From: Paratractidigestivibacter sp963658035
Lineage (GTDB): Bacteria; Actinomycetota; Coriobacteriia; Coriobacteriales; Atopobiaceae
DNA: 5,887 nucleotides
Direction of reading: 5' to 3'
Assembly (NCBI GenBank): GCA_963658035.1
Contig: CAVKOL010000145.1
Span: 1 to 5,887, forward strand
Shown here: positions 1-5,820 of the stretch, piece after piece
How positions within the stretch are numbered: the first letter of the stretch is position 1
Layout of the letters: every line of letters begins with the position of its first letter
Notes under the pieces: generated by a model
Seen by the model: the letters and a program-made list of their open reading frames with translations, nothing else
Databases searched by the model: none
Told to the model about the DNA's origin: nothing
Translations under genes and position numbers: made by a program

Positions 1-1
1 A

Positions 2-134
2 TGCGGACTCCTAACCGGACGCCGAAGCGTCCAACTATTCGTCCGGACCCCCCTCTCACTACACAAAGGATAAGGTTTCGAAAACGCCATTCCCTTTAAT
101 TGGCAGACCAGAGGAAGCCGCTATCGTCGAGCGC
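2..134 (+). pseudogene. hsdS: Upstream remnant of hsdS coding sequence, out of register
   Basis: Translation in the hsdS frame continues upstream of the first usable start codon, back to a TAA at 12-14. From about position 54 it reads SHYTKDKVSKTPFPL, then a PEEAAIVERL-like stretch. This matches the usual end of a type I specificity-subunit TRD and the start of the central conserved helix. It also parallels the LPPRQEQAVIADYL stretch near the C-terminus of the same protein, so it looks coding rather than intergenic. Before the C6 tract at 48-53, the neighbouring frame (from position 2, containing RRSVQLFVRTP) is open to the window edge and ends at a TAA at 71-73. Removing one C would join the two frames. 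A one-base frameshift in hsdS is therefore plausible. The alternatives are a true rearrangement junction or a sequencing error in the C run. Because only about 50 bases upstream are visible, confidence is moderate. Confidence 0.45.
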
Positions 135-926
135 TTGAATGGACTGGTCGAACCCATGGCACGAGCGATTTCGACACTCGAAACCCAGATCTCTACACTC
201 GAGCGATACCGTGCCTCGGTCATCCACGAGGCGGTGACCCGCGGCCTGGACCCCACTGCCCCCACCAAGCCCAGCGGAGTCGACTGGATCGGCGACATCC
301 CGCAGGGGTGGGAAATGAAGCCTCTCGGTTACCTTGGCGCCTTCCAAAATGGAATCAGCAAAGACGGGTCATCGTTTGGATCGGGTTACCCATTCGTTAG
401 TTACGGCGATGCCTATAACAACCGTGTGCTTCCATGCGTTCCTTCCGGCTTAGTTCAAAGCACCGCTGAGGAGCGATACCGCTATTCGGTACACTACGGG
501 GATGTTCTCTTCACGCGCACCTCTGAGACGATTGACGAGATTGCCTATGCGTCAACCTGCCTCGAGACGATAGATGACGCGACGTTCGCAGGTTTCTTAA
601 TCAGATTTAGGCCGTCAGACAAACGACTTGACCCCCGCTTTGGCTCCTACTATTTCAGGTCACCACACCTGAGAAAGTATTTCTCCCGTGAGATGGTGAT
701 TGTTACGCGCGCCTCGCTAGGACAGCAACTGCTTAAGAGGCTTCCCGTCTTGCTTCCCCCACGCCAGGAGCAAGCAGTCATCGCCGACTACCTCGACGCC
801 CGCACTGCCGCCATCGACACCGTGATCGCCACCAAGCGCCGACAACTCGACGTCCTCAAGCGGCGGCGCCAGTCCCTTATCTACGAGTACGTCACCGGCA
901 AGCGCCGCGTTTCTCAGGAAGGCTAA
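135..926 (+). CDS. hsdS: Type I restriction-modification specificity subunit, half-length (one TRD)
   Basis: This is the specificity (S) subunit of a type I restriction-modification enzyme. It would recognise one half of the bipartite DNA target and hold the HsdM and HsdR subunits. Residues 1-38 are a helical, coiled-coil-like segment (ISTLETQISTLERYRASVIH), the central conserved region. SGVDWIGDIPQGWE at 47-60 is the classic opening of a TRD, which runs to about 203. LPPRQEQAVIADYL at 207-220 and the basic helix to about 258 form the distal conserved region. Full S subunits are about 400-450 aa with two TRDs; this frame has one. The TTG at 135 is the first start codon in frame, with an ATG at 156, and neither has a clear ribosome binding site. 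Homology continues upstream, so this is more likely the 3' part of a broken or recombined gene than an independent one. A functional half-S that dimerises is possible. The stop lies three bases before hsdR, in the same operon. Confidence 0.75.
   Translation: MNGLVEPMARAISTLETQISTLERYRASVIHEAVTRGLDPTAPTKPSGVDWIGDIPQGWEMKPLGYLGAFQNGISKDGSSFGSGYPFVSYGDAYNNRVLPCVPSGLVQSTAEERYRYSVHYGDVLFTRTSETIDEIAYASTCLETIDDATFAGFLIRFRPSDKRLDPRFGSYYFRSPHLRKYFSREMVIVTRASLGQQLLKRLPVLLPPRQEQAVIADYLDARTAAIDTVIATKRRQLDVLKRRRQSLIYEYVTGKRRVSQEG
916..922 (+). promoter_or_regulatory. Ribosome binding site of hsdR
   Basis: AGGAAGG sits seven bases before the ATG at 930 and overlaps the last codons of hsdS. It decides the hsdR start against the later in-frame ATG at 972. 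It also implies that hsdR is translated from the hsdS transcript, since no room exists for a separate promoter between the two genes. Confidence 0.7.
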
Positions 927-929
927 ACC

Positions 930-3900
930 ATGGATACCAACGAGCCAATCCTCGTACACACACGCCCCCGCATGGGACAAAACCCAGTCACCGAGCCTGA
1001 ATTCCAGGGTTACATCGCCGATCGCCTGGTTGAGCTCCACCACTACCGCGAGCGCGACTATACGCTGCACTACGACCCGATACGGGCCATGGACCCCGGC
1101 TTGCTCTTCGAGTTCCTTGAAAACACACAGCCCCAGGCACTCGAGCGCCTGCACGCCATCTACAACGGCGGCTCGCGCCAGACCATCCTCAACAAGATCG
1201 CCGATAGCATCGGCAAGCGCGGCTTGGTCAAGGTCATTTGGGAGGGCGTACCTTTTGACTCGGGCATCGAGCTTAGCCTTGTCTACCCGCGCCCGGCCGC
1301 GACCTTCGACCGCGTGGCCGGCGAGCTTTACGACAAGAACATCCTCTCGGTGATGAAAGAGGTCTACCACAAAGGGACCGAGCGCATCGACCTCGTCATC
1401 TTCCTCAACGGCCTGGCGATCTTCACCATCGAGCTCAAGTGTGAGCTCTCGGCCACCGGTTGGGACTACCGCGATGCGATTAAGCAGTACCGCGAAGAGC
1501 GCGACTGTACCACGCGCCTGCTCATGCCCAAGGTCGGCGCGCTCGCGCACTTTGCCGTCGATCTAAACAACGTTTATGTGTGCGCCGAGCTCAAGGGGCT
1601 CAACTCCAAGTTCCTGCCCTTCAATCGCGGCGTGCGCGTCGAGGGCGCCACGCACGAGACACGCGCCGGCAACCCCGTGACCCGCGACGGTATCCCCAGC
1701 TCCTACCTGTGGGAAGAGGTTCTAGCCAAAGACACGGTTTTCTCGCTTATATACGACTTTGTCTACTACGCTCGCGACCGCAAGAGCCAAAAGAAGACGA
1801 ATGAGCGGCCGATCTTCCCGCGCTACCAGCAGCTTCGCGCCGTCACGCGCGTGACCGAAGACATCCGCCGCAACCGCACGACACGCGACTACCTTATTGA
1901 GCACAGCGCGGGCTCGGGCAAGACCAACACCATCTGCTGGCTTGCCCACAAGCTCTCGAGCCTCTATGCCAACGGGGACGACTCGCCGCTGTTCTCCAAG
2001 GTGCTTATCGTCACCGACCGTATTGTGGTGGACCGCCAGCTGCAGGCCGCAGTGCTCGACATGGCCAAGGCCTCGGGCACCATCAAGGTCATCGACTCAG
2101 AGGGGCTGACCGACTCCCACGGAGAGACGAGCAAATCGGGCAAGCTCGCCCGGGCGCTCGCAGGCGGATACCGCATTGTGGTGTGCACCATGGCGACGTT
2201 CCTCAATCTTGAGAACGGGGCCTTTGACGGCAGCGGCGCGAATTTTGCCGTGCTTATCGACGAGGCGCACGGCTCGACCTCGGGCGAGACCATGGCCGCC
2301 GTCAACGGGGTGCTTTCCGACATCGCCGTGCAGGAGCCCTCGGCCATCGACCAGGTCGCAAGCCGCATAAGCGAGGACATTGCCCGCTCGGGTCGCCAGC
2401 GCAACGTCACCCTTGTCGGCTTTACTGCCACCCCCACCGGGCGCACGCTCGACATGTTTGGCACCTTGAACGCTGAGGGCAAGAAGGAGGCCTTTGACCT
2501 TTACTCCATGCGCCAAGCCATCGAGGAGGGATTCATCGTCGACGTCACCTCCAACTACACGACCTACGACACGTTCTGCAAGGTCGTGAAGTCGGTGCCC
2601 GACGACCCCAAGCTCAAGACTGCGGCCGCAAAGCGCCAAATGGCGCACCTCATTGCCTGCAATGACAGAACGGTCAAAGGCAACCTGACTATTATGGTCA
2701 ATCACTTTTTGCAGACGATCGTCGGAGAGCTGGGCGGCAAGGCCAAGGCTATGATCGTCACCTCGAGCCGCGAGGCAGCGGTGCGCTACCGCCTTGCCTA
2801 TGAGGAGCTGCGGGCACAGAACATGGGTAAGCTTGGACGCGCGCAAGCCCTTGTCGCCTTCTCGGGTGAAATCGTGGTCGACGGTGAGAAGTACACCGAG
2901 CGCGGCATGAACGGTGGTCTGGACGAAGAAAAGCTCCCCGAGGTCTTTGCCGGCAACAACTACCGTATTCTCATCGTAGCCGACAAGTACCAAACGGGTT
3001 TCGACGAGCCACTATTGACGGCCATGTACGTTGCTAAAAAGTTGCACGGTTTGTCGGCAGTCCAAACCCTGAGCCGTCTCAACCGCATTTGTCCGCCGTA
3101 CGAGAAACGGCCCTACGTGCTCGACTTCGTCAACTCCTACGAAGACATCGCCAAGGCGTTTGCGCCCTACTACGAGAACACCGTGCTCGAAAACCCGCTG
3201 ACCTTCTCTGACCTCAAAGAGACCGAGCGCCGCCTGGAGGAACGCAACGTCCTGGATGCCGACGACGTACGCGAGTTCTACGGGCTTCTCTGCAAGGAAC
3301 GTCGCGCACGCAACGACACGCTTCGCATGTTGGGCCTTCTCAACTACACGGCAGCAAAGGTGAAAGGGACGGGCGACGCCGAGGCCGACATGACCCGCCG
3401 CATCATCCGTCACTTCATCAAGCAGTACGCGTTTCTCATCATGGCCTCGCCGTTTACCGATGAGTACATGCACATGGAATATCGTTTTTGCCAGTGCCTT
3501 ATCCGCGAGTTAGCCAAAGTAGGCTCAGGCGAGGGCATCGATATCTCGGACAAAGTGAAGTTCAGGGATTTCGATGTCTCTGGTCCCTCCAGGCATGAGG
3601 GCAAAAAGCTCGTGGCCTCACCAGAAGTTCGCATTGCCCACGGTGTTGGTCTTACACAGGACAGCCGTGAGACTTTGTCCAAGATCATCGCGGAGTGGAA
3701 CGCGCGCTTTGGCACAAAATTTGACGTCAACGTGGCCGAGAGCACGCTCATGGTACTGCGTGGGACGCTTGAGAAAAACGATAGCGTGAAACGCAGCGCC
3801 AAGGCCAACTCAAAGCAGAACTTTGTCAACACCGTCGAAGACCAGACCGAGGGCGCTCTGGTGGAGAACTACGACAAGAACCAGGAGTTCTATCAGTTCC

Positions 3901-4001
3901 TTCTCAACAACCAGGACGCACGCTACGACCTTGTTCAGCTGCTTGCAGACGATTTGTACAGCGGGCTGCATGACGGGGACGACCAGGACGCAGGCGAGTA
4001 G
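930..4001 (+). CDS. hsdR: Type I restriction enzyme R subunit (endonuclease and translocase)
   Basis: This is the motor and nuclease subunit of a type I restriction enzyme. With HsdM and HsdS it pulls DNA past the complex using ATP and cuts unmodified DNA at a distance. The N-terminal nuclease shows a PD-(D/E)xK pattern: D154, then E168-L-K170, followed by Q186. The first RecA domain has an ATP-binding approach at FPRYQQ (296-301), Walker A SAGSGKT (326-332, K331), TDR at 362-364, DEAH at 444-447 and motif III FTATP (498-502). The second RecA domain has TGFDEP (689-694) and QTLSRLNR (712-719) with the arginine finger motif. Residues from about 780 to 1023 are helical and charged, as expected for the part that docks on the methyltransferase. 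The 1023-aa length is normal for the family (about 1000-1100 aa). All key residues are present and no interruption is seen, so the gene looks functional. It starts three bases after hsdS; hsdM must lie outside the window. Confidence 0.95.
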   Translation: MDTNEPILVHTRPRMGQNPVTEPEFQGYIADRLVELHHYRERDYTLHYDPIRAMDPGLLFEFLENTQPQALERLHAIYNGGSRQTILNKIADSIGKRGLVKVIWEGVPFDSGIELSLVYPRPAATFDRVAGELYDKNILSVMKEVYHKGTERIDLVIFLNGLAIFTIELKCELSATGWDYRDAIKQYREERDCTTRLLMPKVGALAHFAVDLNNVYVCAELKGLNSKFLPFNRGVRVEGATHETRAGNPVTRDGIPSSYLWEEVLAKDTVFSLIYDFVYYARDRKSQKKTNERPIFPRYQQLRAVTRVTEDIRRNRTTRDYLIEHSAGSGKTNTICWLAHKLSSLYANGDDSPLFSKVLIVTDRIVVDRQLQAAVLDMAKASGTIKVIDSEGLTDSHGETSKSGKLARALAGGYRIVVCTMATFLNLENGAFDGSGANFAVLIDEAHGSTSGETMAAVNGVLSDIAVQEPSAIDQVASRISEDIARSGRQRNVTLVGFTATPTGRTLDMFGTLNAEGKKEAFDLYSMRQAIEEGFIVDVTSNYTTYDTFCKVVKSVPDDPKLKTAAAKRQMAHLIACNDRTVKGNLTIMVNHFLQTIVGELGGKAKAMIVTSSREAAVRYRLAYEELRAQNMGKLGRAQALVAFSGEIVVDGEKYTERGMNGGLDEEKLPEVFAGNNYRILIVADKYQTGFDEPLLTAMYVAKKLHGLSAVQTLSRLNRICPPYEKRPYVLDFVNSYEDIAKAFAPYYENTVLENPLTFSDLKETERRLEERNVLDADDVREFYGLLCKERRARNDTLRMLGLLNYTAAKVKGTGDAEADMTRRIIRHFIKQYAFLIMASPFTDEYMHMEYRFCQCLIRELAKVGSGEGIDISDKVKFRDFDVSGPSRHEGKKLVASPEVRIAHGVGLTQDSRETLSKIIAEWNARFGTKFDVNVAESTLMVLRGTLEKNDSVKRSAKANSKQNFVNTVEDQTEGALVENYDKNQEFYQFLLNNQDARYDLVQLLADDLYSGLHDGDDQDAGE

Positions 4002-4050
4002 ACGGACTCCTCGGCAGAATACTCGCGACAGGCGGCCGCGGCCGAGGCCG

Positions 4051-4128
4051 ATTAGTGTACACAAATTCGAATTGGGGCCACTGACAAGGGCGTTTATTGG
4101 AGCGTTTTGGCGATTTGTGTACACTAAT
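4051..4128. repeat. Palindrome-ended intergenic repeat, copy 1
   Basis: A 78-bp element has perfect 16-bp inverted ends: ATTAGTGTACACAAAT at 4051-4066 and its reverse complement at 4113-4128. The ends enclose 46 bp containing CACTGACAAGG and GGAGCGTTT. Each arm itself centres on the palindrome GTGTACAC. It lies 50 bp after the hsdR stop, between two convergent genes, so it is unlikely to be a promoter operator here. G+C-rich flanks (GGCCGAGGCCG before, GCCCGGCCGG after) resemble those of copy 2. No clear target-site duplication is seen. It could be a non-autonomous mobile repeat (MITE/REP-like), a protein-binding site pair or an RNA hairpin. Confidence 0.85.
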
Positions 4129-4164
4129 TTGCCCGGCCGGCGAGAAGACCCCCGGCACGGCAAA

Positions 4165-4195
4165 GCGGGCGGCCCTGTAACCGGAGCCGCCCGCC
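4165..4195 (-). terminator. G+C-rich hairpin, probable terminator of the zinc-ribbon gene
   Basis: GCGGGCGGC at 4165-4173 pairs with GCCGCCCGC at 4186-4194, a 9-bp stem around a 12-base loop. On the minus strand it lies 34 bases past the stop at 4229 and is followed by only three T residues. The T run is weak for a textbook intrinsic terminator, but such hairpins are usual in G+C-rich genomes. It could also stop hsdR transcripts on the plus strand, where no T run follows. The rest of 4002-4228, apart from the repeat, shows no gene. Confidence 0.5.
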
Positions 4196-4228
4196 TCTCA
4201 TAACCGGCTGCGCTGCCGAGTCTGCGCG

Positions 4229-4519
4229 CTAGTCGAGCATGATCAGGGAGTTCTTGCCCATAATCGGGTAGTGGGCGCCGCAGGTGGTGCACTCAAGCCA
4301 CTCGCAGACCTTCTTTTTAATAGGCCAGTATTTGATGGTCTTGATTCCGCGCGTGAAGCTGGTGCCGTTGCACTTAGGGCACTGGTACTTGTGGCGAATC
4401 CTGGAGTCCTGGGCAAGCTCCGCGCTATCGCCGCCGGTGACGTCACCGAGCTGCACGTCCTGCAGGGCATCGGCCCGCATGGTCTTCTCGTCGATAAGAA
4501 CGCTCTTCTGCTCGCTCAT
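4229..4519 (-). CDS. Small zinc-ribbon protein with a double-glycine leader
   Basis: This 96-aa protein has two visible parts. Residues 1-30 are acidic and end in LQDVQLGDVTGG. L19, L24, V27 and G29-G30 fall at -12, -7, -4 and -2/-1, the consensus of double-glycine leaders cut by C39-peptidase transporters. Residues 31-96 are basic and contain C47-P-K-C50 and C77-T-T-C80, a zinc-ribbon arrangement, with an extra C72. There is no membrane segment. The start at 4519 is supported by GAGGGG five bases upstream (4525-4530). It lies 126 bp downstream of the radical SAM gene on the same strand and could be co-transcribed with it. The leader suggests an exported peptide or a modified precursor. The zinc ribbon suggests a nucleic-acid or metal-binding protein, and the GG motif could then be incidental. 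The function is not known to me. Confidence 0.8.
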   Translation of the reverse strand: MSEQKSVLIDEKTMRADALQDVQLGDVTGGDSAELAQDSRIRHKYQCPKCNGTSFTRGIKTIKYWPIKKKVCEWLECTTCGAHYPIMGKNSLIMLD

Positions 4520-4555
4520 GGTCGCCCCTCTCGTCTTGGGCCTTATGTGGCTTAC

Positions 4556-4586
4556 ATGTTAGCACGGCACGCCGCCACTCTTACCA
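4556..4586 (-). promoter_or_regulatory. Weak candidate promoter of the zinc-ribbon gene
   Basis: On the minus strand an extended -10-like TGCTAACAT lies with its hexamer at 4561-4556. That would put transcription start about 30 bases before the ATG at 4519, a leader length like that of the neighbouring radical SAM gene. The -35 region (GTAAGA at 4584-4579) is poor, so co-transcription from the upstream radical SAM promoter is the alternative. Confidence 0.25.
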
Positions 4587-4645
4587 TAAAAGCGCTGGTC
4601 AACAGGTTGTTCAGTTAAGGGACGGCGGCGAGAAGACCTTCTCGG

Positions 4646-5530
4646 CTACAGCGACTTCATGCTCTTTCGAAACTCCTCGAGCTCGGCCTCGTTGGCGCCG
4701 GCGATCGCGCGGTCGAGGTAGCGCAGGACCTCTTCGCGGTGCTCGGGCAGGCATGCGTTAAACGGCGCGACGTTGCCGATGTGGCCGCCCAGCAAAAACG
4801 TGCTTATCGGCAGCTCCTGGACAAGGACGCGCAGCTCTTGCAGGATGCCGACCTCGCTGGAGGGCGTAAAATCGCCGGCCGCGATGTCGTCATGGAGGTC
4901 GGCGCCGTCAAACAACGTGAGGGTGTGGATCATGATGCGGTTGGGGTGCGTCTGGCCAAAGACCTGGGCCGTGGCGCGGGCGTTCTTCTCGCCGTTGCCT
5001 TCGCCGGCAATGCCTGCCAGGTAGAACAGGTTGTACGTGATGCCCGCGCGGTCAAGGCGGGCGCACTGCTCAACGATATCGGCCGCGGTGTGGCCCTTGC
5101 GCATGAAGGCCAGCGCGGGGTCATAGCCCGTCTCGGCGCCGATGGAGATGTCGCTCACGCCCAGAGCGGCCAGCCGGCGCAGGTCGTCGTCGGATTTTCT
5201 CCGCACGTCGGCCACGCGGGCGAAAGTGCCCACGCTCTGCACCTGGGGGATCTGGTCGTGCAGCAGCTTTAGGGTCTTGACCAGGCGCTCCTGCGGGATG
5301 CACAGGGAGTTTCCGCCGGTGAGAAAGACGCGCTTCTTGCGCACCCACGTGGCGGCAGCGAGCTCCTGGATGTCGGCTGCGACCTCGTCTTCTGGGGACA
5401 GCGAGAAGGTCGTCCCCTTGTGCATGGTGCAAAACTTGCAGGCGTTGTGCGAGCAGCCTGTGGCGACCTGCAGGTACGCGTCGGTGTCCTCGAACAGCGG
5501 GCGCCACATCGCGCCTTTAGAGTAGTGCAT
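4646..5530 (-). CDS. Radical SAM enzyme with a CX4CX2C cluster motif
   Basis: This is a 294-aa radical SAM protein. Such enzymes use a [4Fe-4S] cluster to split S-adenosylmethionine and start radical chemistry on a substrate not identifiable here. The cluster motif is GCSHNACKFC at 25-34 (C26, C31, C34), a CX4CX2C spacing rather than the common CX3CX2C. GGN at 72-74 matches the SAM-binding GGE region, and GAETG at 131-135 fits a core barrel strand. The core fills most of the chain. There is no cysteine-rich SPASM extension (only C260 lies near the end) and no B12 or TRAM domain. The start at 5530 is chosen because AAGGGGAGA (5544-5536) precedes it by five bases. An upstream ATG at 5593 would lie ahead of the -10 of the likely promoter. 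The zinc-ribbon gene follows on the same strand, which hints at a shared transcript. The enzyme class is secure; the reaction is not. Confidence 0.92.
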   Translation of the reverse strand: MHYSKGAMWRPLFEDTDAYLQVATGCSHNACKFCTMHKGTTFSLSPEDEVAADIQELAAATWVRKKRVFLTGGNSLCIPQERLVKTLKLLHDQIPQVQSVGTFARVADVRRKSDDDLRRLAALGVSDISIGAETGYDPALAFMRKGHTAADIVEQCARLDRAGITYNLFYLAGIAGEGNGEKNARATAQVFGQTHPNRIMIHTLTLFDGADLHDDIAAGDFTPSSEVGILQELRVLVQELPISTFLLGGHIGNVAPFNACLPEHREEVLRYLDRAIAGANEAELEEFRKSMKSL

Positions 5531-5569
5531 ACGTGTCTCCCCTTTTCTTGCCGCGACGTTTTTGCAGGT

Positions 5570-5598
5570 AGTATAGGGAGCGCACCGCCGCATTTGAA
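5570..5598 (-). promoter_or_regulatory. Promoter of the radical SAM gene
   Basis: On the minus strand TTCAAA (5598-5593) and TATACT (5575-5570) are separated by exactly 17 bases, matching 4/6 and 5/6 of the housekeeping -35 and -10 consensus. Transcription would begin near 5563, giving a leader of about 33 bases before the ATG at 5530. It is the best-formed promoter in the window and rules against the upstream start at 5593. Confidence 0.6.
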
Positions 5599-5601
5599 GT
5601 A

Positions 5602-5652
5602 GTTAGTGGGCGATTGAGTAGCTAAGGTTTGGATTAGCTGAGGCGGAGCAGG
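5602..5652 (+). repeat. Possible degenerate remnant of the palindrome-ended repeat
   Basis: Words of the left half of copy 2 recur here in the same order and orientation: GTTAGTG at 5602-5608, TTTGGATT at about 5628-5635 and GAGGC at about 5640-5644. They are separated by small insertions, and no right arm follows. Short matches of this kind can be chance in a 290-bp intergenic region, so this is only a suggestion. Confidence 0.25.
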
Positions 5653-5672
5653 CCCGGGCCGAGGGTGGCCGG

Positions 5673-5747
5673 TTAGTGTACATAAATTTGGATTGAGGCA
5701 CTGACAAGGACATGTTTCGGAGCGTTTGGGCGATTTGTGTACACTAA
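5673..5747. repeat. Palindrome-ended intergenic repeat, copy 2
   Basis: This 75-bp element is in the same orientation as the copy at 4051-4128 and about 86% identical by hand alignment. The arms are TTAGTGTACATAAAT (5673-5687) and ATTTGTGTACACTAA (5733-5747), pairing at 14 of 15 positions. The one difference (T5683 opposite G5737) would still be a U-G pair in a plus-strand transcript. The arms differ from copy 1 at one base in 30, while the interior differs at about 10 of 46 columns including a 1-base gap, so the ends look preferentially conserved. It ends 73 bases before the start of the gene at 5821, and could affect that gene's expression. Confidence 0.85.
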
Positions 5748-5803
5748 TTCAACCGGACCGGGCAACCGCCAAGAAAACCCGGGTCAACGAAGCGCACGCG
5801 CGC

Positions 5804-5812
5804 AAAGGAGGT
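5804..5812 (+). promoter_or_regulatory. Strong ribosome binding site of the gene at 5821
   Basis: AAAGGAGGT, a near-perfect match to the anti-Shine-Dalgarno, lies eight bases before the ATG at 5821. It shows that the short, truncated frame at the window end is a real gene. No good -10/-35 pair was found between the repeat and this site, so its promoter may lie in or before the repeat. Confidence 0.8.
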
Positions 5813-5820
5813 CAATCAGC

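Noticed and set aside
717..1550. Long open frame on the minus strand opposite the hsdS/hsdR junction
   Set aside because: It spans two clear genes on the other strand, has no recognisable motif and arises from G+C-rich third codon positions.
2097..2993. 298-codon minus-strand open frame inside hsdR
   Set aside because: It is antisense to the RecA motifs of hsdR, has no ribosome binding site and no domain signature.
4051..4128. CRISPR array or tandem repeat
   Set aside because: Only two copies exist, 1.5 kb apart, with genes between them and no regular spacers.
4271..4618. Plus-strand open frames across the zinc-ribbon gene
   Set aside because: The minus-strand gene has a ribosome binding site, paired cysteines and a leader motif; the plus frames have none of these.
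4629..4644. Short hairpin just after the radical SAM stop as a terminator
   Set aside because: The CGAGAAG/CTTCTCG stem has almost no loop and no T run on the minus strand, so it gives no firm evidence that transcription stops before the zinc-ribbon gene.
5531..5593. Upstream start for the radical SAM gene adding 21 residues
   Set aside because: It would begin before the -10 of the best promoter and has no ribosome binding site, whereas the start at 5530 has a good one.
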